A DNA stretch of 49,048 bases from Acidiferrobacteraceae bacterium (GCA_037388825.1 JARRJV010000018.1:1-49048); one strand, 5' to 3'; positions 24,049 to 33,581 are shown, numbered from the stretch's first letter. Notes: a model not told the origin generated them from the sequence alone. A program made the numbers and translations.

Positions 24049-24396
24049 CTATTCCCCGATCAGGCCGTTGACCTTGGCCGCGCAGATGAAATCATTGACG
24101 GACAGGCCCTTGATGGCATGGGTGCTGTAACGCACGTCGCAGGTCTTGTACCCGACCTCGAAATCGGGGTGATGGTCTTCCACATGGGCGATCCACGCCA
24201 GTGCATTGACGAACGCCATGGTCTCGTAGAAGTTTTTGAAAATATAGGTACGACTGATCTCCTTGCTGTCTCCGGAGATGGTCCAGCCGGGCGTCTGCCG
24301 GAGAAAGACCTCGGCATCGTCCCGCGTCAGTGGCTCGACGCCACCCTCGCAGGCCTGGCAGCGCATGCGTTTGAGATCGGACGTCTCTTCAGCCAC
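24049..24396 (-). CDS. phhB: 4a-hydroxytetrahydrobiopterin dehydratase (pterin-4a-carbinolamine dehydratase)
   Basis: 115 aa. The family signature is complete: CQACEGGVEPLTRDDAEVFL, PGWTISGD, then AHVEDHHPDFEVGY with catalytic His75/His76, and the later STHAIKGLSVNDF with His93. It dehydrates 4a-hydroxytetrahydropterin; homologues without a phenylalanine hydroxylase may act in pterin or molybdopterin metabolism. The gene lies nine bases downstream of the cytochrome c gene on the same strand, with GTAGGAGG before the ATG. Confidence 0.92.
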   Translation of the reverse strand: MAEETSDLKRMRCQACEGGVEPLTRDDAEVFLRQTPGWTISGDSKEISRTYIFKNFYETMAFVNALAWIAHVEDHHPDFEVGYKTCDVRYSTHAIKGLSVNDFICAAKVNGLIGE

Positions 24397-24404
24397 GGAT
24401 CCTC

Positions 24405-24695
24405 CTACTTCTCAAAGTGATAGAACTGGTCGTTCAGATACTTCACGACATCGGTAACCTGGTCGGGCTTGAAATGGGCACCCGTGTTGTTGCTGCACAT
24501 CTGAACCCGCTTTTCCAGGGCGCCCGCATCGGTGATCTTGCGGTCGCTGCGGGAGTAGACCTCGGTGCCGTGGCAGGCGGTGCAATGGGCCTTGACCAGC
24601 TTTTCTCCCTTGGCGGCATTGCCCAGGAGCACGCTGTCGGCTTGCGCCGTGGCGGTCAGTCCGAAAACCAGAATTGCCAGCAGGAACTTGTTCAT
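24405..24695 (-). CDS. small periplasmic c-type cytochrome
   Basis: 96 aa. A Sec signal (MNKFLLAILVFGLTATAQA) precedes a mature protein of about 77 residues with one haem site, CTACH (C38, C41, H42). Met66 in KRVQMCSNN may be the sixth ligand; the neighbouring Cys67 is unusual. It is a class I monohaem cytochrome acting as periplasmic electron carrier. TGGAGGC precedes the ATG. It lies between the M48 protease and pterin dehydratase genes on the same strand; its partner is unknown. Confidence 0.88.
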   Translation of the reverse strand: MNKFLLAILVFGLTATAQADSVLLGNAAKGEKLVKAHCTACHGTEVYSRSDRKITDAGALEKRVQMCSNNTGAHFKPDQVTDVVKYLNDQFYHFEK

Positions 24696-24723
24696 CGTGT
24701 GCCTCCATTCACCTTGCGGTGGG

Positions 24724-25974
24724 TCAATGGCGTTGTTGAAGATGGGCGATGCGTACCGGTGCCGGGGGATGGCTGTCGTAGAAAATGGAATGCAGCGGGT
24801 CCGGGGTCAAAGTCTTGGCATTCTCGCTGTAGAGCTTGACGAGGGCGTTGACCAGGTCCCCGGCGTTCGCATGGCGACTGGCGAAGTCGTCAGCTTCGAA
24901 TTCGTGCTTGCGCGAACCCCAGGCCATGAGCGGGCTGAAAAAGAACATGAACACCGGCATGGAAAGAATGAACAGAGCCAGGCCGATGTGGTTGATGTGG
25001 TCGGGCACGGTATGCATCCCCAGGCCCGTGTAGAACCACGCCTGTTGACCCAGCCAGCCCAGCAGGGCCAGTCCCGCGAAAGACAGACCGAAGGAAAGAG
25101 CGATGCGCTTGGTGATGTGATGCAGTTTGAAGTGCCCCAGTTCATGGGCCAGCACGGCTTCCACCTCAGGCGCGGAAAGGCTCTTCAGCAGGGTGTCGAA
25201 GAACACCACGCGCTTGCTGCGACCAAGGCCCGTGAAGTAGGCATTGCCATGGGCGCTGCGCCGCGATCCGTCCATGACGAAAATCCCGCGGCTGCGGAAG
25301 CCCGTACGTTTCAGCAGGGCCTGGATACGATCGCGGATCCCGCCTTCCTGTAGCGGCGTGAAGCGATTGAACAGGGGGGCGATCAGGGCCGGATAGGCCC
25401 ACACGGCCAGCAGATTGAAACCGCTCCACAGGAACCAGGTGTACAGCCACCATCGGCTGCCGGTGTTGTTCATGAACCAGAGTACGGCGTAGAGCAGCGG
25501 TGTACCGATGACGAGCAGGAGCACTGCGTTTTTCGCGAGATCGGTCACGAAGGTTCCGATTGTGGTCTTGTTGAAACCGAAGCGCTGTTCAATGTGGAAG
25601 GTGTTGTACCAGCTGAAGGGCAGATCCAGCAGAGCGCCGATAATGAACAGGCTTAACAGGGTTGCGGTGCCCTGGATCAGGTTGCTGAATCCGCTGGTCG
25701 TCCACAGGATGTCGAGCCACTGCAGTCCGCCACCCAGGGTCCAGAGAAGCAGAATGACGGCGCTGTAGATGGAAGACACCATACCGATGCGGTTTCGCAC
25801 AATGGTGTAGTCCGCAGCCTTTTGATGGGCATCCAGGTCGATGCGGTCGCGAAAGGCCTGCGGCACTTCTGCGCGATGGGCGCGAACATAAGCGATCTGG
25901 CGCCGGGCCAGCCACAGTTCCGCAGCCACCGACAGGGTCAGGAAAGCGAGAAAAATCAGGGAGAACGTATTCAT
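24724..25974 (-). CDS. M48-family (Ste24-like) membrane metalloprotease
   Basis: 416 aa zinc endopeptidase of the CAAX-protease/Ste24 branch of M48. Several membrane helices are present (about 3-20, 65-85, 100-120, 148-168, 180-200 and two after the active site). Zinc motif HELGH at 277-281 (VLAHELGHFKLHH), and the third ligand Glu in RKHEFEADDFASRHA. It probably acts in membrane-protein quality control; bacterial substrates are poorly known. It is divergent from orn; a leftward terminator-like hairpin lies between its start and orn. Confidence 0.9.
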   Translation of the reverse strand: MNTFSLIFLAFLTLSVAAELWLARRQIAYVRAHRAEVPQAFRDRIDLDAHQKAADYTIVRNRIGMVSSIYSAVILLLWTLGGGLQWLDILWTTSGFSNLIQGTATLLSLFIIGALLDLPFSWYNTFHIEQRFGFNKTTIGTFVTDLAKNAVLLLVIGTPLLYAVLWFMNNTGSRWWLYTWFLWSGFNLLAVWAYPALIAPLFNRFTPLQEGGIRDRIQALLKRTGFRSRGIFVMDGSRRSAHGNAYFTGLGRSKRVVFFDTLLKSLSAPEVEAVLAHELGHFKLHHITKRIALSFGLSFAGLALLGWLGQQAWFYTGLGMHTVPDHINHIGLALFILSMPVFMFFFSPLMAWGSRKHEFEADDFASRHANAGDLVNALVKLYSENAKTLTPDPLHSIFYDSHPPAPVRIAHLQQRH

Positions 25975-25995
25975 GTCACGCGGATGGTATCATCA

Positions 25996-26019
25996 GAAAA
26001 AATCCCGGGCACCCCGGGA
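25996..26019 (-). terminator. leftward hairpin plus T-tract between M48 protease gene and orn
   Basis: Read on the minus strand, TCCCGGG-GTG-CCCGGGA (26019-26003) is a perfect 7-bp stem with a 3-base loop, followed at once by T6 (26002-25997, A-run on the plus strand). It has the form of an intrinsic terminator but sits in the leader region of the M48 gene, not after a gene. It may be an attenuator or block antisense transcription from the orn side. Confidence 0.5.
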
Positions 26020-26056
26020 ATCCCGTAGAGAGTGCCTGTAAATACCGGAGTCAAAT

Positions 26057-26605
26057 ATGCCGCAAGACGCCAATGCCCTCATCTGGATCGATCTGGAGAT
26101 GACAGGGCTGGACACCATCAACGACCGGATTATCGAGGTGGCGACCATCGTCACGGACAGCGAGCTGAACGTCGTCGCCGAAGGTCCGGTGCTGGCGGTT
26201 CATCAAAGTGACGAGGTGCTGGCCGGCATGGACGACTGGAATACCAATACCCACACCAAAACCGGTCTCGTGGAACGGGTTCGTTCCTCGGCCCTGGACG
26301 AGGCGGAGGTTGAACGTCAGACGATCGTATTTCTTGCGGAGCATGTGGGCAAGAACAGGTCGCCCATGTGTGGCAACAGCATCTGCCAGGACCGACGATT
26401 CCTCGCACGTTACATGCCGGATCTGGAAGCCTATTTCCACTACCGCAATCTTGACGTGAGCAGCCTGAAGGAGCTGGCAAAACGCTGGAAACCGGAGATT
26501 CTGCCCGGCTTCACGAAACGGAACACCCATCGCGCCCTGGATGACATCCGCGAATCGGTGGACGAGCTGAAATACTACCGGCAACATTTTCTCTTGCCGG
26601 CCTGA
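26057..26605 (+). CDS. orn: oligoribonuclease
   Basis: 182 aa DEDDh 3'-5' exonuclease that degrades 2-5 nt RNA and pGpG. Active-site residues appear in [10 protein letters not shown] (Exo I), [17 protein letters not shown] (Exo II) and [18 protein letters not shown] (Exo III, with the catalytic His). The length is as usual for Orn. It stands alone on the plus strand, divergent from the M48 protease gene. Confidence 0.95.
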   Translation: MPQDANALIWIDLEMTGLDTINDRIIEVATIVTDSELNVVAEGPVLAVHQSDEVLAGMDDWNTNTHTKTGLVERVRSSALDEAEVERQTIVFLAEHVGKNRSPMCGNSICQDRRFLARYMPDLEAYFHYRNLDVSSLKELAKRWKPEILPGFTKRNTHRALDDIRESVDELKYYRQHFLLPA

Positions 26606-26743
26606 GGCCGTCTGCCCATGGTTCCGGGCTTCCTATTCGTCCTGGTGTCGTGGGTCCAATTTGGTCTATACAAAAAAGTGTGACGGATGGGGCTGCACGA
26701 ACTCGCAAGACTCTTACTATACGGTCAGCCGATGGAGACAAGA

Positions 26744-27718
26744 ATGAAACGATTCGCAGCGACTTGTACCGTTCTCGCCCTGCTAAGCGCCTGTGCCTCA
26801 CATGCCCCGCAACCCAAATGGACCCTGACGGGTCGCAGCGACGCCTATCCCGTGGCCGAATACCTCACCGGCACGGGGGTAGCAAACAAGCTGGCAGTCG
26901 CGCGCCAGCGGGCCCGATCCAATCTGTCAAAGGTCTTCGAAGTGGAAATCGACTCCGGCACCAAGAATGGTGGGCCGTACGCCAATGCCGCCATGGCCAA
27001 GGACATTATCAAGGACCATGACAAGAAGGTGATTCAGGGCATTCGCGTTGCCGAGACCTGGAAAAATCCGGAGACCCATGTGGCGCATGCCCTGGCGGTA
27101 CTGTCACGCAAACAGGCGGCCGACAATCTGCGGGCAGAAATCACCCGGCTGGATGACAGTACGGACATCTGGTTGCAGCGTTCTCACGCCGACGCCGATG
27201 TCTTGCACAAGATCCGGTATGCGCAGCTGGCCCTGAATGCGCAGGTGGCGCGTGGCGCCTATGATCGTTCCCTGCGGGCCGTTGCGGTCGACAAGCAGGG
27301 AGTGAAACCGCGTTGGGAGCTTTCACTTCTGAATGACAATCTCGACGGTCTGGTCAAGCTGGTACGCGTACAGCCCCAGGTCCCAAACGATGCGGACCCC
27401 CGGTTGATCGAACAGGTCGAGCGAGCCCTGGCCCACGCCGGGTTCCTGGTGGATGCGGGAAAGGATGCGGATTTCGTACTGGATACACGGCTCAACTTCC
27501 AGGATCTGGGTTTTCGCGACAACTGGCAGTGGCAACGGGGCGTGCTGTCCGTGGTATTGAAGCAACGGGAAGGAAACACCGTGCGGGGCAGCTACCAATG
27601 GGCCATCAAGGCCGCCGGATCCAGTGCCAACGATGCGCGCGAACGGATCGTGAAACAGGTCGGGATGCTGCTGAACAAGGAATTGCGCGACGTAATCGTG
27701 CGTATCGCAACCCACTAG
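26744..27718 (+). CDS. LPP20-family lipoprotein
   Basis: 324 aa. A lipoprotein signal (MKRFAATCTVLALLSAC, lipobox LSAC with Cys17) is followed by the LPP20-like part: YPVAEYLTGTGVANKLAVAR, RARSNLSKVFEVEID, and VAHALAVLSRKQAA. A second domain (about 200-324) resembles a DUF4384/CsgG-like beta fold but is not firmly assigned. It is anchored in the outer or inner membrane; the role is unknown. GGAG seven bases before the ATG at 26744 decides this start over ATGs at 26687 and 26732. Its stop codon overlaps the convergent queG stop within CTAG. Confidence 0.78.
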   Translation: MKRFAATCTVLALLSACASHAPQPKWTLTGRSDAYPVAEYLTGTGVANKLAVARQRARSNLSKVFEVEIDSGTKNGGPYANAAMAKDIIKDHDKKVIQGIRVAETWKNPETHVAHALAVLSRKQAADNLRAEITRLDDSTDIWLQRSHADADVLHKIRYAQLALNAQVARGAYDRSLRAVAVDKQGVKPRWELSLLNDNLDGLVKLVRVQPQVPNDADPRLIEQVERALAHAGFLVDAGKDADFVLDTRLNFQDLGFRDNWQWQRGVLSVVLKQREGNTVRGSYQWAIKAAGSSANDARERIVKQVGMLLNKELRDVIVRIATH

Positions 27719-28782
27719 TCTCGCCGCACCTGGGCCCAGGCCACGTGTTCGCGTACCAGTGCCGAGGGATGGTTGGCGCGGTTCGCCAGGGCGGCATCGA
27801 TCTCCAAGGACGGCCCGGCATTGCCCATCGCCACGGCGATGTTGCGTAACCAGCGTTCGTGCCCGATACGGCGGATGGCGGACCCTTCGGTCCGCGACAG
27901 AAACTCCCCCTCTGACCAGGCACACAGTTCCGCCAGTCGCGGTGCGTCCAGACCTTCGCGAGGCAGGAAATCGGTTTCCTCGGTCGGCCTTGCGAAGCGG
28001 TTCCACGGGCACACAAGTTGGCAGTCATCACAGCCATAGATGCGATTGCCCATCAGGGGTCGAAGTCCTTCCGGAATCGAGCCATGGTGTTCGATGGTGA
28101 GGTAGGAAATGCATCGGCGGGCGTCCAGGGTGTAGGGCGCAAGAATCGCGCTGGTCGGACACACGTCCAGACAGGCGTGACAGTCTCCGCAGTGGTTGCT
28201 GGCCGGTGTATCGACGGGCAGGGGTAAATCGGTATAGATCTCCCCGAGAAAGAACCAGGATCCGGCGTCGCGTGCGATGAGGTTCGTGTGCTTGCCGATC
28301 CAGCCCAGGCCGGCCTTTTCCGCCAATGCCTTTTCCAGAACCGGTGCGCTGTCGGTGAACACCCGGTAGCCATGGGCCCCGGCCGCCGCCTGCACGCGAT
28401 CCGCCAGGGTTTGCAGTCGGCGGCGCAGGAGCTTGTGGTAGTCGCGCCCGAGGGCGTAGCGCGACACAGCACCCAGTTCCTTTTGTTCCAGGACCTCTTC
28501 CATGGATGTCACCTCCGGTGGCAGATAGTCCATGCGCGCCGAGATCACGCGCTGCGTGCCGGCGACGAGGTCCGCCGGACGGCTGCGCCGGGTGCCATGG
28601 CGTTGCATATAGTCCATGTCGCCGTGGTAGCCCGCTGCCAGCCATGCCAGCAGGTGTGACTCTGCCTGGGAGAGGTCAACATCGCTGATTCCCACCTGCT
28701 GAAAGCCCAGCTCTGTTCCCCAGGCACGGATTTGCTGGGCCAGGGATCGGGTCTCCAGGGTCGGATTTCTTCCGGATCGCAT
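27715..28782 (-). CDS. queG: epoxyqueuosine reductase QueG
   Basis: 355 aa cobalamin-dependent iron-sulfur enzyme that makes the last step of tRNA queuosine synthesis (epoxyqueuosine to queuosine). Two 4Fe-4S motifs are seen: CGDCHACLDVCP, and CDDCQLVCPWNRFA with a preceding CISY; the family loop LGWIGKHTNLI and GSWFFLGEIYTDLPLP are present, and a HEAT-like C-terminus follows. The ATG at 28782 has AGGTG upstream; a GTG at 28788 is the alternative. It is divergent from nnr with about 19 bases between starts and is not in the usual operon with nnr/tsaE on the same strand. Confidence 0.94.
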   Translation of the reverse strand: MRSGRNPTLETRSLAQQIRAWGTELGFQQVGISDVDLSQAESHLLAWLAAGYHGDMDYMQRHGTRRSRPADLVAGTQRVISARMDYLPPEVTSMEEVLEQKELGAVSRYALGRDYHKLLRRRLQTLADRVQAAAGAHGYRVFTDSAPVLEKALAEKAGLGWIGKHTNLIARDAGSWFFLGEIYTDLPLPVDTPASNHCGDCHACLDVCPTSAILAPYTLDARRCISYLTIEHHGSIPEGLRPLMGNRIYGCDDCQLVCPWNRFARPTEETDFLPREGLDAPRLAELCAWSEGEFLSRTEGSAIRRIGHERWLRNIAVAMGNAGPSLEIDAALANRANHPSALVREHVAWAQVRRD

Positions 28783-28801
28783 AAGCACCTATGATATAGC
28801 G

Positions 28802-30316
28802 ATGTACGACCATGGCACAGGAGAGGGTCTGGGTCCGATTCCGCGGGCCCTGTACCGGGCCGATCAGACGCGGGAGCTGGACCGAATTGCCATGGAGGAA
28901 TTCGGTCTGGGTGATGGCGCGCTGATGGAGCGCGCCGGCGCGGCCGCTTTCGCCTTCCTGCGCCGCCGCTGGCCGGGGGCGAAGCAGGTGGTGGTGGTGT
29001 GCGGGCGAGGAAACAACGGCGGCGATGGCTACGTTCTCGCACGCCTGGGGAGGGAAGCGGGCCTGACGGCACAGGTCCTGATGGTGGCGGGGGCGCCAAA
29101 TTCAGGAGATGCGGCCAGCGCCCACGATCGTGCGCGGGCCGCGGGCGTCGCCATGGCCGACTTTGACGAGGCTGCCCTTGGAGGTGTCGACGTGATCGTG
29201 GATGCCGTACTGGGCACCGGTGTGGAACGGACCGTGGAGGGCGAGTGGGCCCGGGCCCTGGAGGCGATCGGCGAGGCCACGTCCCCGGTTCTGGCCCTGG
29301 ATGTTCCCAGCGGTCTGCATGCCGATAGCGGGCGTGTACTGGGAACTGCCGTGCAGGCCGATGCCACCATGAGTTTCATCGGGCTCAAGGCAGGCCTGTT
29401 CACGGCCGATGGCCCGGACTGTGCCGGGCAGATCCTGTTCGATGATCTGGGCGTACCGGAAGAGATCTATCGGCGGGTGGACCCCTATGTCCTGCGCATC
29501 GGCCACGGTTCTCTGGATGGCGTGTTGCCGCGTCGGCGCCGCAATTCACACAAGGGCAGTTTCGGGACTGTGTTGGTGATCGGCGGCGGGCCGGGGATGC
29601 CGGGGGCCGCCTGTCTCGCCGGAGAGGCGGCCTACCGCGTCGGCGCGGGCAGAGTCCTGCTGGGTACCCACGGAAGCCATGCCCCTTACATCAACGCCAT
29701 GCATCCGGAGCTCATCGGGCATGACCTGAGCGAACCGGATGCGCTTGCAGATCTCGCTCGTGTCGCCGATGTGATCGCTATCGGGCCGGGACTCGGTCAG
29801 TCGTCCTGGGCGCAACGATTGTTTGCGTGCACCCTGGAGTCAGATCGTCCCAAGGTCGTGGATGCCGATGCCCTCAACTTGCTGGCCCGCGAGCCGATGC
29901 AACGAGACGACTGGGTGCTGACGCCCCACCCGGGGGAGGCGGGGCGCCTGCTCGCCACCGCTACGGCATCGGTGCAGGCGGACCGCTACGGTAGTGCCGA
30001 GAGTCTGGCGCAGACCTACGGCGGCGTAGCCGTGCTCAAGGGGGCAGGCACGGTGGTGGCCGCCGCGGACGGGCTCAGCGTATGTGATCGTGGAGGTCCG
30101 GTCCTGGCCAGTGCGGGAACCGGGGATGTGCTCACTGGCGCGGTAGCGGGACTCCTGGCCCAGGGTGTGGCCCCGGCCCCGGCTGCGCGCATGGCGGTGT
30201 GGGTCCACGCCTGCGCCGGCGAGATGCTGGCCGCCGGAGGCGAGCGCGGCGGTCTGGCCCGCGAATTGTTACCCCTTTTGCGTGAACCCCTGCGGCAGCT
30301 GCAAACCCATGACTGA
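28802..30316 (+). CDS. nnr: bifunctional NAD(P)H-hydrate epimerase / ADP-dependent dehydratase
   Basis: 504 aa metabolite-repair enzyme. The N-terminal YjeF/epimerase domain (about 1-220) has GRGNNGGDGYVLAR and ALDVPSGLHADSG; the C-terminal carbohydrate-kinase-like dehydratase (about 235-500) has HKGSFGTVLVIGGG, PHPGEAGRLL and ASAGTGDVLTGAVAG. It converts damaged NAD(P)HX back to NAD(P)H. The gene overlaps tsaE by eight bases, the usual gammaproteobacterial order nnr-tsaE-amiC. Confidence 0.95.
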   Translation: MYDHGTGEGLGPIPRALYRADQTRELDRIAMEEFGLGDGALMERAGAAAFAFLRRRWPGAKQVVVVCGRGNNGGDGYVLARLGREAGLTAQVLMVAGAPNSGDAASAHDRARAAGVAMADFDEAALGGVDVIVDAVLGTGVERTVEGEWARALEAIGEATSPVLALDVPSGLHADSGRVLGTAVQADATMSFIGLKAGLFTADGPDCAGQILFDDLGVPEEIYRRVDPYVLRIGHGSLDGVLPRRRRNSHKGSFGTVLVIGGGPGMPGAACLAGEAAYRVGAGRVLLGTHGSHAPYINAMHPELIGHDLSEPDALADLARVADVIAIGPGLGQSSWAQRLFACTLESDRPKVVDADALNLLAREPMQRDDWVLTPHPGEAGRLLATATASVQADRYGSAESLAQTYGGVAVLKGAGTVVAAADGLSVCDRGGPVLASAGTGDVLTGAVAGLLAQGVAPAPAARMAVWVHACAGEMLAAGGERGGLARELLPLLREPLRQLQTHD

Positions 30317-30797
30317 TTCCCCATGGCAGCTGCTTGTGTTGACCGCCGGCGCCATGGAAGACCTGGGCATTGCCATGGCGCCGCACTGCGGGGCAGTCCG
30401 GCGGATCTATTTCCACGGCGAACTGGGCTGCGGCAAAACCACGTTGATCCGCGGCCTGTTGCGCGGGTTGGGGTTTGGCGGTGCTGTCCGTAGTCCAACC
30501 TTCACGCTGGTTGAGCCGTACACCATGGACGAGCGCGAAATCTTCCACTTCGACCTGTATCGCCTGAACGATGCCGAGGAACTGGAGTTTATTGGCGCGC
30601 GCGAATATTTGCAGGGAGAAGGCCTGTGCCTGGTGGAGTGGGCAGAACGGGGAAAGGGCTTTTTGCCTGCACCGGACGTGGACGTTATGATTCGCAAGGT
30701 GGAGGAAGGTCGCGAAGTGCAGTTCGAGTCGCGGAGTGAGGCAGGGGCAGAGTTGATCCGGGGCCTGGCGAGGAATCGCGGAGCAGCCGGCCAGTGA
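30309..30797 (+). CDS. tsaE: tRNA threonylcarbamoyladenosine biosynthesis ATPase TsaE
   Basis: 162 aa P-loop ATPase of the TsaB-TsaD-TsaE complex for t6A tRNA modification. Walker A GELGCGKTT, then SPTFTLVEPYT, HFDLYRLNDAEELEF and LCLVEWAERG are all family marks. The ATG at 30309 lies within the end of nnr; the longer frame from 30165 is a shadow. It overlaps the amidase gene by GTGA. Confidence 0.94.
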   Translation: MTDSPWQLLVLTAGAMEDLGIAMAPHCGAVRRIYFHGELGCGKTTLIRGLLRGLGFGGAVRSPTFTLVEPYTMDEREIFHFDLYRLNDAEELEFIGAREYLQGEGLCLVEWAERGKGFLPAPDVDVMIRKVEEGREVQFESRSEAGAELIRGLARNRGAAGQ

Positions 30798-32125
30798 AGA
30801 CCCTCGCCGTCTGTGTACTCCTGTTGGGGGTTGTGCTGCCGGTCCCGGCGGCGCAGGCGTCACCGGTTTCCGTTCAGAATGTCCGCAAGTGGCAGGCGCC
30901 GGACTATACTCGCCTGGTATTTGACCTGAGCGGGCCGGTGGAACAGAAGGTTTTTGCACTGCACGATCCGGAGCGGGTCGTCATCGACCTGCAGTCGGCC
31001 CATCTCAACCAGCCCTTGCCCAAGCTTCAATTCGATGGTCCCGTGATCGACAGCCTGCGCACCGGAGCTCACGATTCCGATCTTCGGGTCGTGGTCGACC
31101 TGAAGAAGCCCGCCCAGACCAATGCCTTTGTGCTCAAGCCCTATGGCCAGTATGGCTACCGCCTGGTCATTGATTTCAAACACACCGGGGCGAAACCGGA
31201 TACGGCCGCGGCGAAACCGCAGCCGGTACCGAAATCGACGCCACCGCCTGCCCGCAAGGGGGATATCGTCATCGCTGTCGATGCCGGGCACGGTGGAGAT
31301 GATCCCGGAGCCACCGGTCGGCGCTACCGCACCCACGAGAAGGACGTGGTTCTGGCCATTGCCCGGGATCTCGCGCGGCGCATCGACCGCGAACCGGGCA
31401 TGCGTGCCTATATGACCCGTCGCGGAGACTATTTCGTGGGACTGGCCGAGCGCCGCCAGCTTGCGAAAGGTCACCATGCGGATCTGTTTATTTCCATTCA
31501 CGCTGACTCACTGCCGGGAAGTCGTGCCCGGGGGTCCTCGGTGTATGCCCTGTCCCAGCGCGGCGCCACTACCGTTCAGGCCCGGGCCCTTGCCAACCGT
31601 GAGAATACATCGGACCTGATCGGTGGTATCGATGTGGGCCAGGAGGATCCGGTTCTCAATACCACGCTGGCGGACCTGATCATTACCTACACGGTGAAGT
31701 CCAGTCTGGAACTGGGGCGGGATATTCTCAGTCACTTGCGACCGGTGGGACATATCCATGTCGCCAAGGTAGACCAGGCCGCCTTCGCGGTACTGAAGAT
31801 GGGCAGGATTCCGTCGGTGCTGGTGGAGACCGCGTTCCTTTCCAATCCTGCTGATGAGAAGCTGCTTCGGACCCGCTACTACCAGCGACGCCTCGCTGAC
31901 GGGATCTTCAAGGGCATTCGCCAGTATGTACAACATAGCGGCCTGCGCCCGCGGCGGGCCGCCACCGTAACAGCCACCCGCCGATCGCGATTTCATGTCG
32001 TGCAAAGGGGCGAGACCCTGTCGGGGATCGCGCATCGATACCACCTGAAAGTCGACACCCTGCGTGCCGCCAACGGCCTGCGTGGCGATACGCTCATGGC
32101 CGGCGTGCGATTGAGAATTCCGTGA
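30794..32125 (+). CDS. amiC: N-acetylmuramoyl-L-alanine amidase (AmiC type) with LysM
   Basis: 443 aa periplasmic hydrolase splitting the amide between muramic acid and peptide in cell separation. A Sec signal (LAVCVLLLGVVLPVPAAQA) comes first, then an AMIN domain (about 25-130) for septal targeting, a Pro/Lys linker, Amidase_3 (about 155-385) with zinc and catalytic residues in DAGHGGDDPGATG, RTHEKDVVLA, FISIHADS and VLVETAFLSN, and a LysM repeat (about 396-443). Unlike E. coli AmiC there is no Tat motif. It begins at GTG 30794, coupled to tsaE. A C-terminal LysM is closer to AmiB-type architecture, so the symbol is approximate. Confidence 0.9.
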   Translation: MKTLAVCVLLLGVVLPVPAAQASPVSVQNVRKWQAPDYTRLVFDLSGPVEQKVFALHDPERVVIDLQSAHLNQPLPKLQFDGPVIDSLRTGAHDSDLRVVVDLKKPAQTNAFVLKPYGQYGYRLVIDFKHTGAKPDTAAAKPQPVPKSTPPPARKGDIVIAVDAGHGGDDPGATGRRYRTHEKDVVLAIARDLARRIDREPGMRAYMTRRGDYFVGLAERRQLAKGHHADLFISIHADSLPGSRARGSSVYALSQRGATTVQARALANRENTSDLIGGIDVGQEDPVLNTTLADLIITYTVKSSLELGRDILSHLRPVGHIHVAKVDQAAFAVLKMGRIPSVLVETAFLSNPADEKLLRTRYYQRRLADGIFKGIRQYVQHSGLRPRRAATVTATRRSRFHVVQRGETLSGIAHRYHLKVDTLRAANGLRGDTLMAGVRLRIP

Positions 32126-32212
32126 CCGGATTGCCGATGGCGCAGGCTTTTCGCTATCCTTCGGCGCGAGCAATCACAATGACGAGACAAAACACCAAGG
32201 GGGGTTGCCTGT

Positions 32213-33574
32213 ATGGCTGAGCGTCGCTCTTCGATCCACGGCGAATGGTCCTCGCGAATTGCGTTCGTACTTGCCGCCACGGGCTCGGCCGTGGGTCTGG
32301 GCAACATCTGGAAGTTCCCCTACATCACCGGCGAGCATGGCGGTGGTGCATTCGTGCTGGTCTATCTGATGTGTATCGCCTTCATCGGCATCCCCATCAT
32401 GATGGCGGAGGTTCTCATTGGTCGTCGGGGCCGCCGCAGTCCGATCAACACCATGCGCGTGTTGGCGGAAGAAGAGGGCAAGAGTCGCTACTGGCAGTAC
32501 CTGGGCTGGTCCGGAGTGATCGCCGGTTTCCTGATTCTTTCGTACTACAGCGTCATTGCCGGCATGGCGGTGGCCTACATTGTGCGCACGGCAAGCGGCA
32601 TGTTCAGCGGTGCCACGGCACAGCAAGTGGCGAAGGTGTTCGCCGACTTCACGGGTGACCCGGAAAAGCTGTTTGCCTGGCACACCCTGTTCATGGTGCT
32701 GACTCTGGCGGTGGTCGCGCGTGGCGTGCGCAGCGGACTGGAACAGGCGGTACGATGGCTGATGCCGGCCCTGTTTATCCTGTTGCTGGTCCTGGTTGGC
32801 TACGCCATGAGCACCGCGGACTTCGGTGCCGGTCTCAGGTTCATGTTCGCGCCGAACTTCCACAAGCTTGACTGGAATGGCGTGCTCATCGCCATGGGCC
32901 ATGCCTTCTTCACGCTCAGCCTTGGGATGGGAGCCATCATGGTGTACGGATCCTATATGCCCCATGGCGCGTCGATCGCCCGCACTTCGGTCGCGATTGC
33001 GTTCATGGATACCCTGGTGGCGCTTTTGGCAGGGATGGCAATTTTTCCGATCGTGTTTGCGAACGGCCTCGCGCCGGACGCGGGCCCGGGTCTGATTTTC
33101 AAGACCCTGCCGGTGGCCTTCGGCCACATGTGGGGTGGATCCTTCTTTGGCGTGCTGTTCTTCTTCCTTCTGACCTTCGCCGCCTGGACATCAGCCATTT
33201 CCCTGATCGAGCCGGCCGTGGCATGGCTGGTGGAAAACCACGGCATGTCACGAGTCAATGCCGTGGTATTCGCCGGGGGCATCAGCTGGGTGCTGGGGCT
33301 CGGGACGGTTTTTTCCTACAACCTGTGGGCACACAAGACCCTGTTCGGCAAGACCTTCTTTGACCTGCTCGACTATCTCACAGCGAACATCATGCTGCCG
33401 CTCGGCGGCCTTGCGATTGCCGTGTTTGCGGCGTGGGTCATGTCGCGCGGATCGACGGAAGAGGAGCTGGCTGTCAAGGCGCCGTGGGTCTACCGGCTCT
33501 GGCGTATCGTAACCCGGTACGTGACACCGGTCGCGATCACCATCATCTTCCTGAATGTTATCGGTGTGATCTGA
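32213..33574 (+). CDS. sodium-dependent transporter, NSS/SNF family
   Basis: 453 aa inner-membrane symporter of the neurotransmitter:sodium family. The first helix has the signature WSSRIAFVLAATGSAVGLGN, then IWKFPYITGEHGGGAFVLVY, with about 11 helices in all, and the conserved SLGMGAIMVYGSY in the middle and FAAWTSAISLIEPAVAWL later. It probably imports an amino acid or similar amine with sodium; the substrate is unknown. AAGGGGGG precedes the start. It converges with glnD, with eight bases between stop codons. Confidence 0.92.
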   Translation: MAERRSSIHGEWSSRIAFVLAATGSAVGLGNIWKFPYITGEHGGGAFVLVYLMCIAFIGIPIMMAEVLIGRRGRRSPINTMRVLAEEEGKSRYWQYLGWSGVIAGFLILSYYSVIAGMAVAYIVRTASGMFSGATAQQVAKVFADFTGDPEKLFAWHTLFMVLTLAVVARGVRSGLEQAVRWLMPALFILLLVLVGYAMSTADFGAGLRFMFAPNFHKLDWNGVLIAMGHAFFTLSLGMGAIMVYGSYMPHGASIARTSVAIAFMDTLVALLAGMAIFPIVFANGLAPDAGPGLIFKTLPVAFGHMWGGSFFGVLFFFLLTFAAWTSAISLIEPAVAWLVENHGMSRVNAVVFAGGISWVLGLGTVFSYNLWAHKTLFGKTFFDLLDYLTANIMLPLGGLAIAVFAAWVMSRGSTEEELAVKAPWVYRLWRIVTRYVTPVAITIIFLNVIGVI

Positions 33575-33581
33575 GCGGGCC

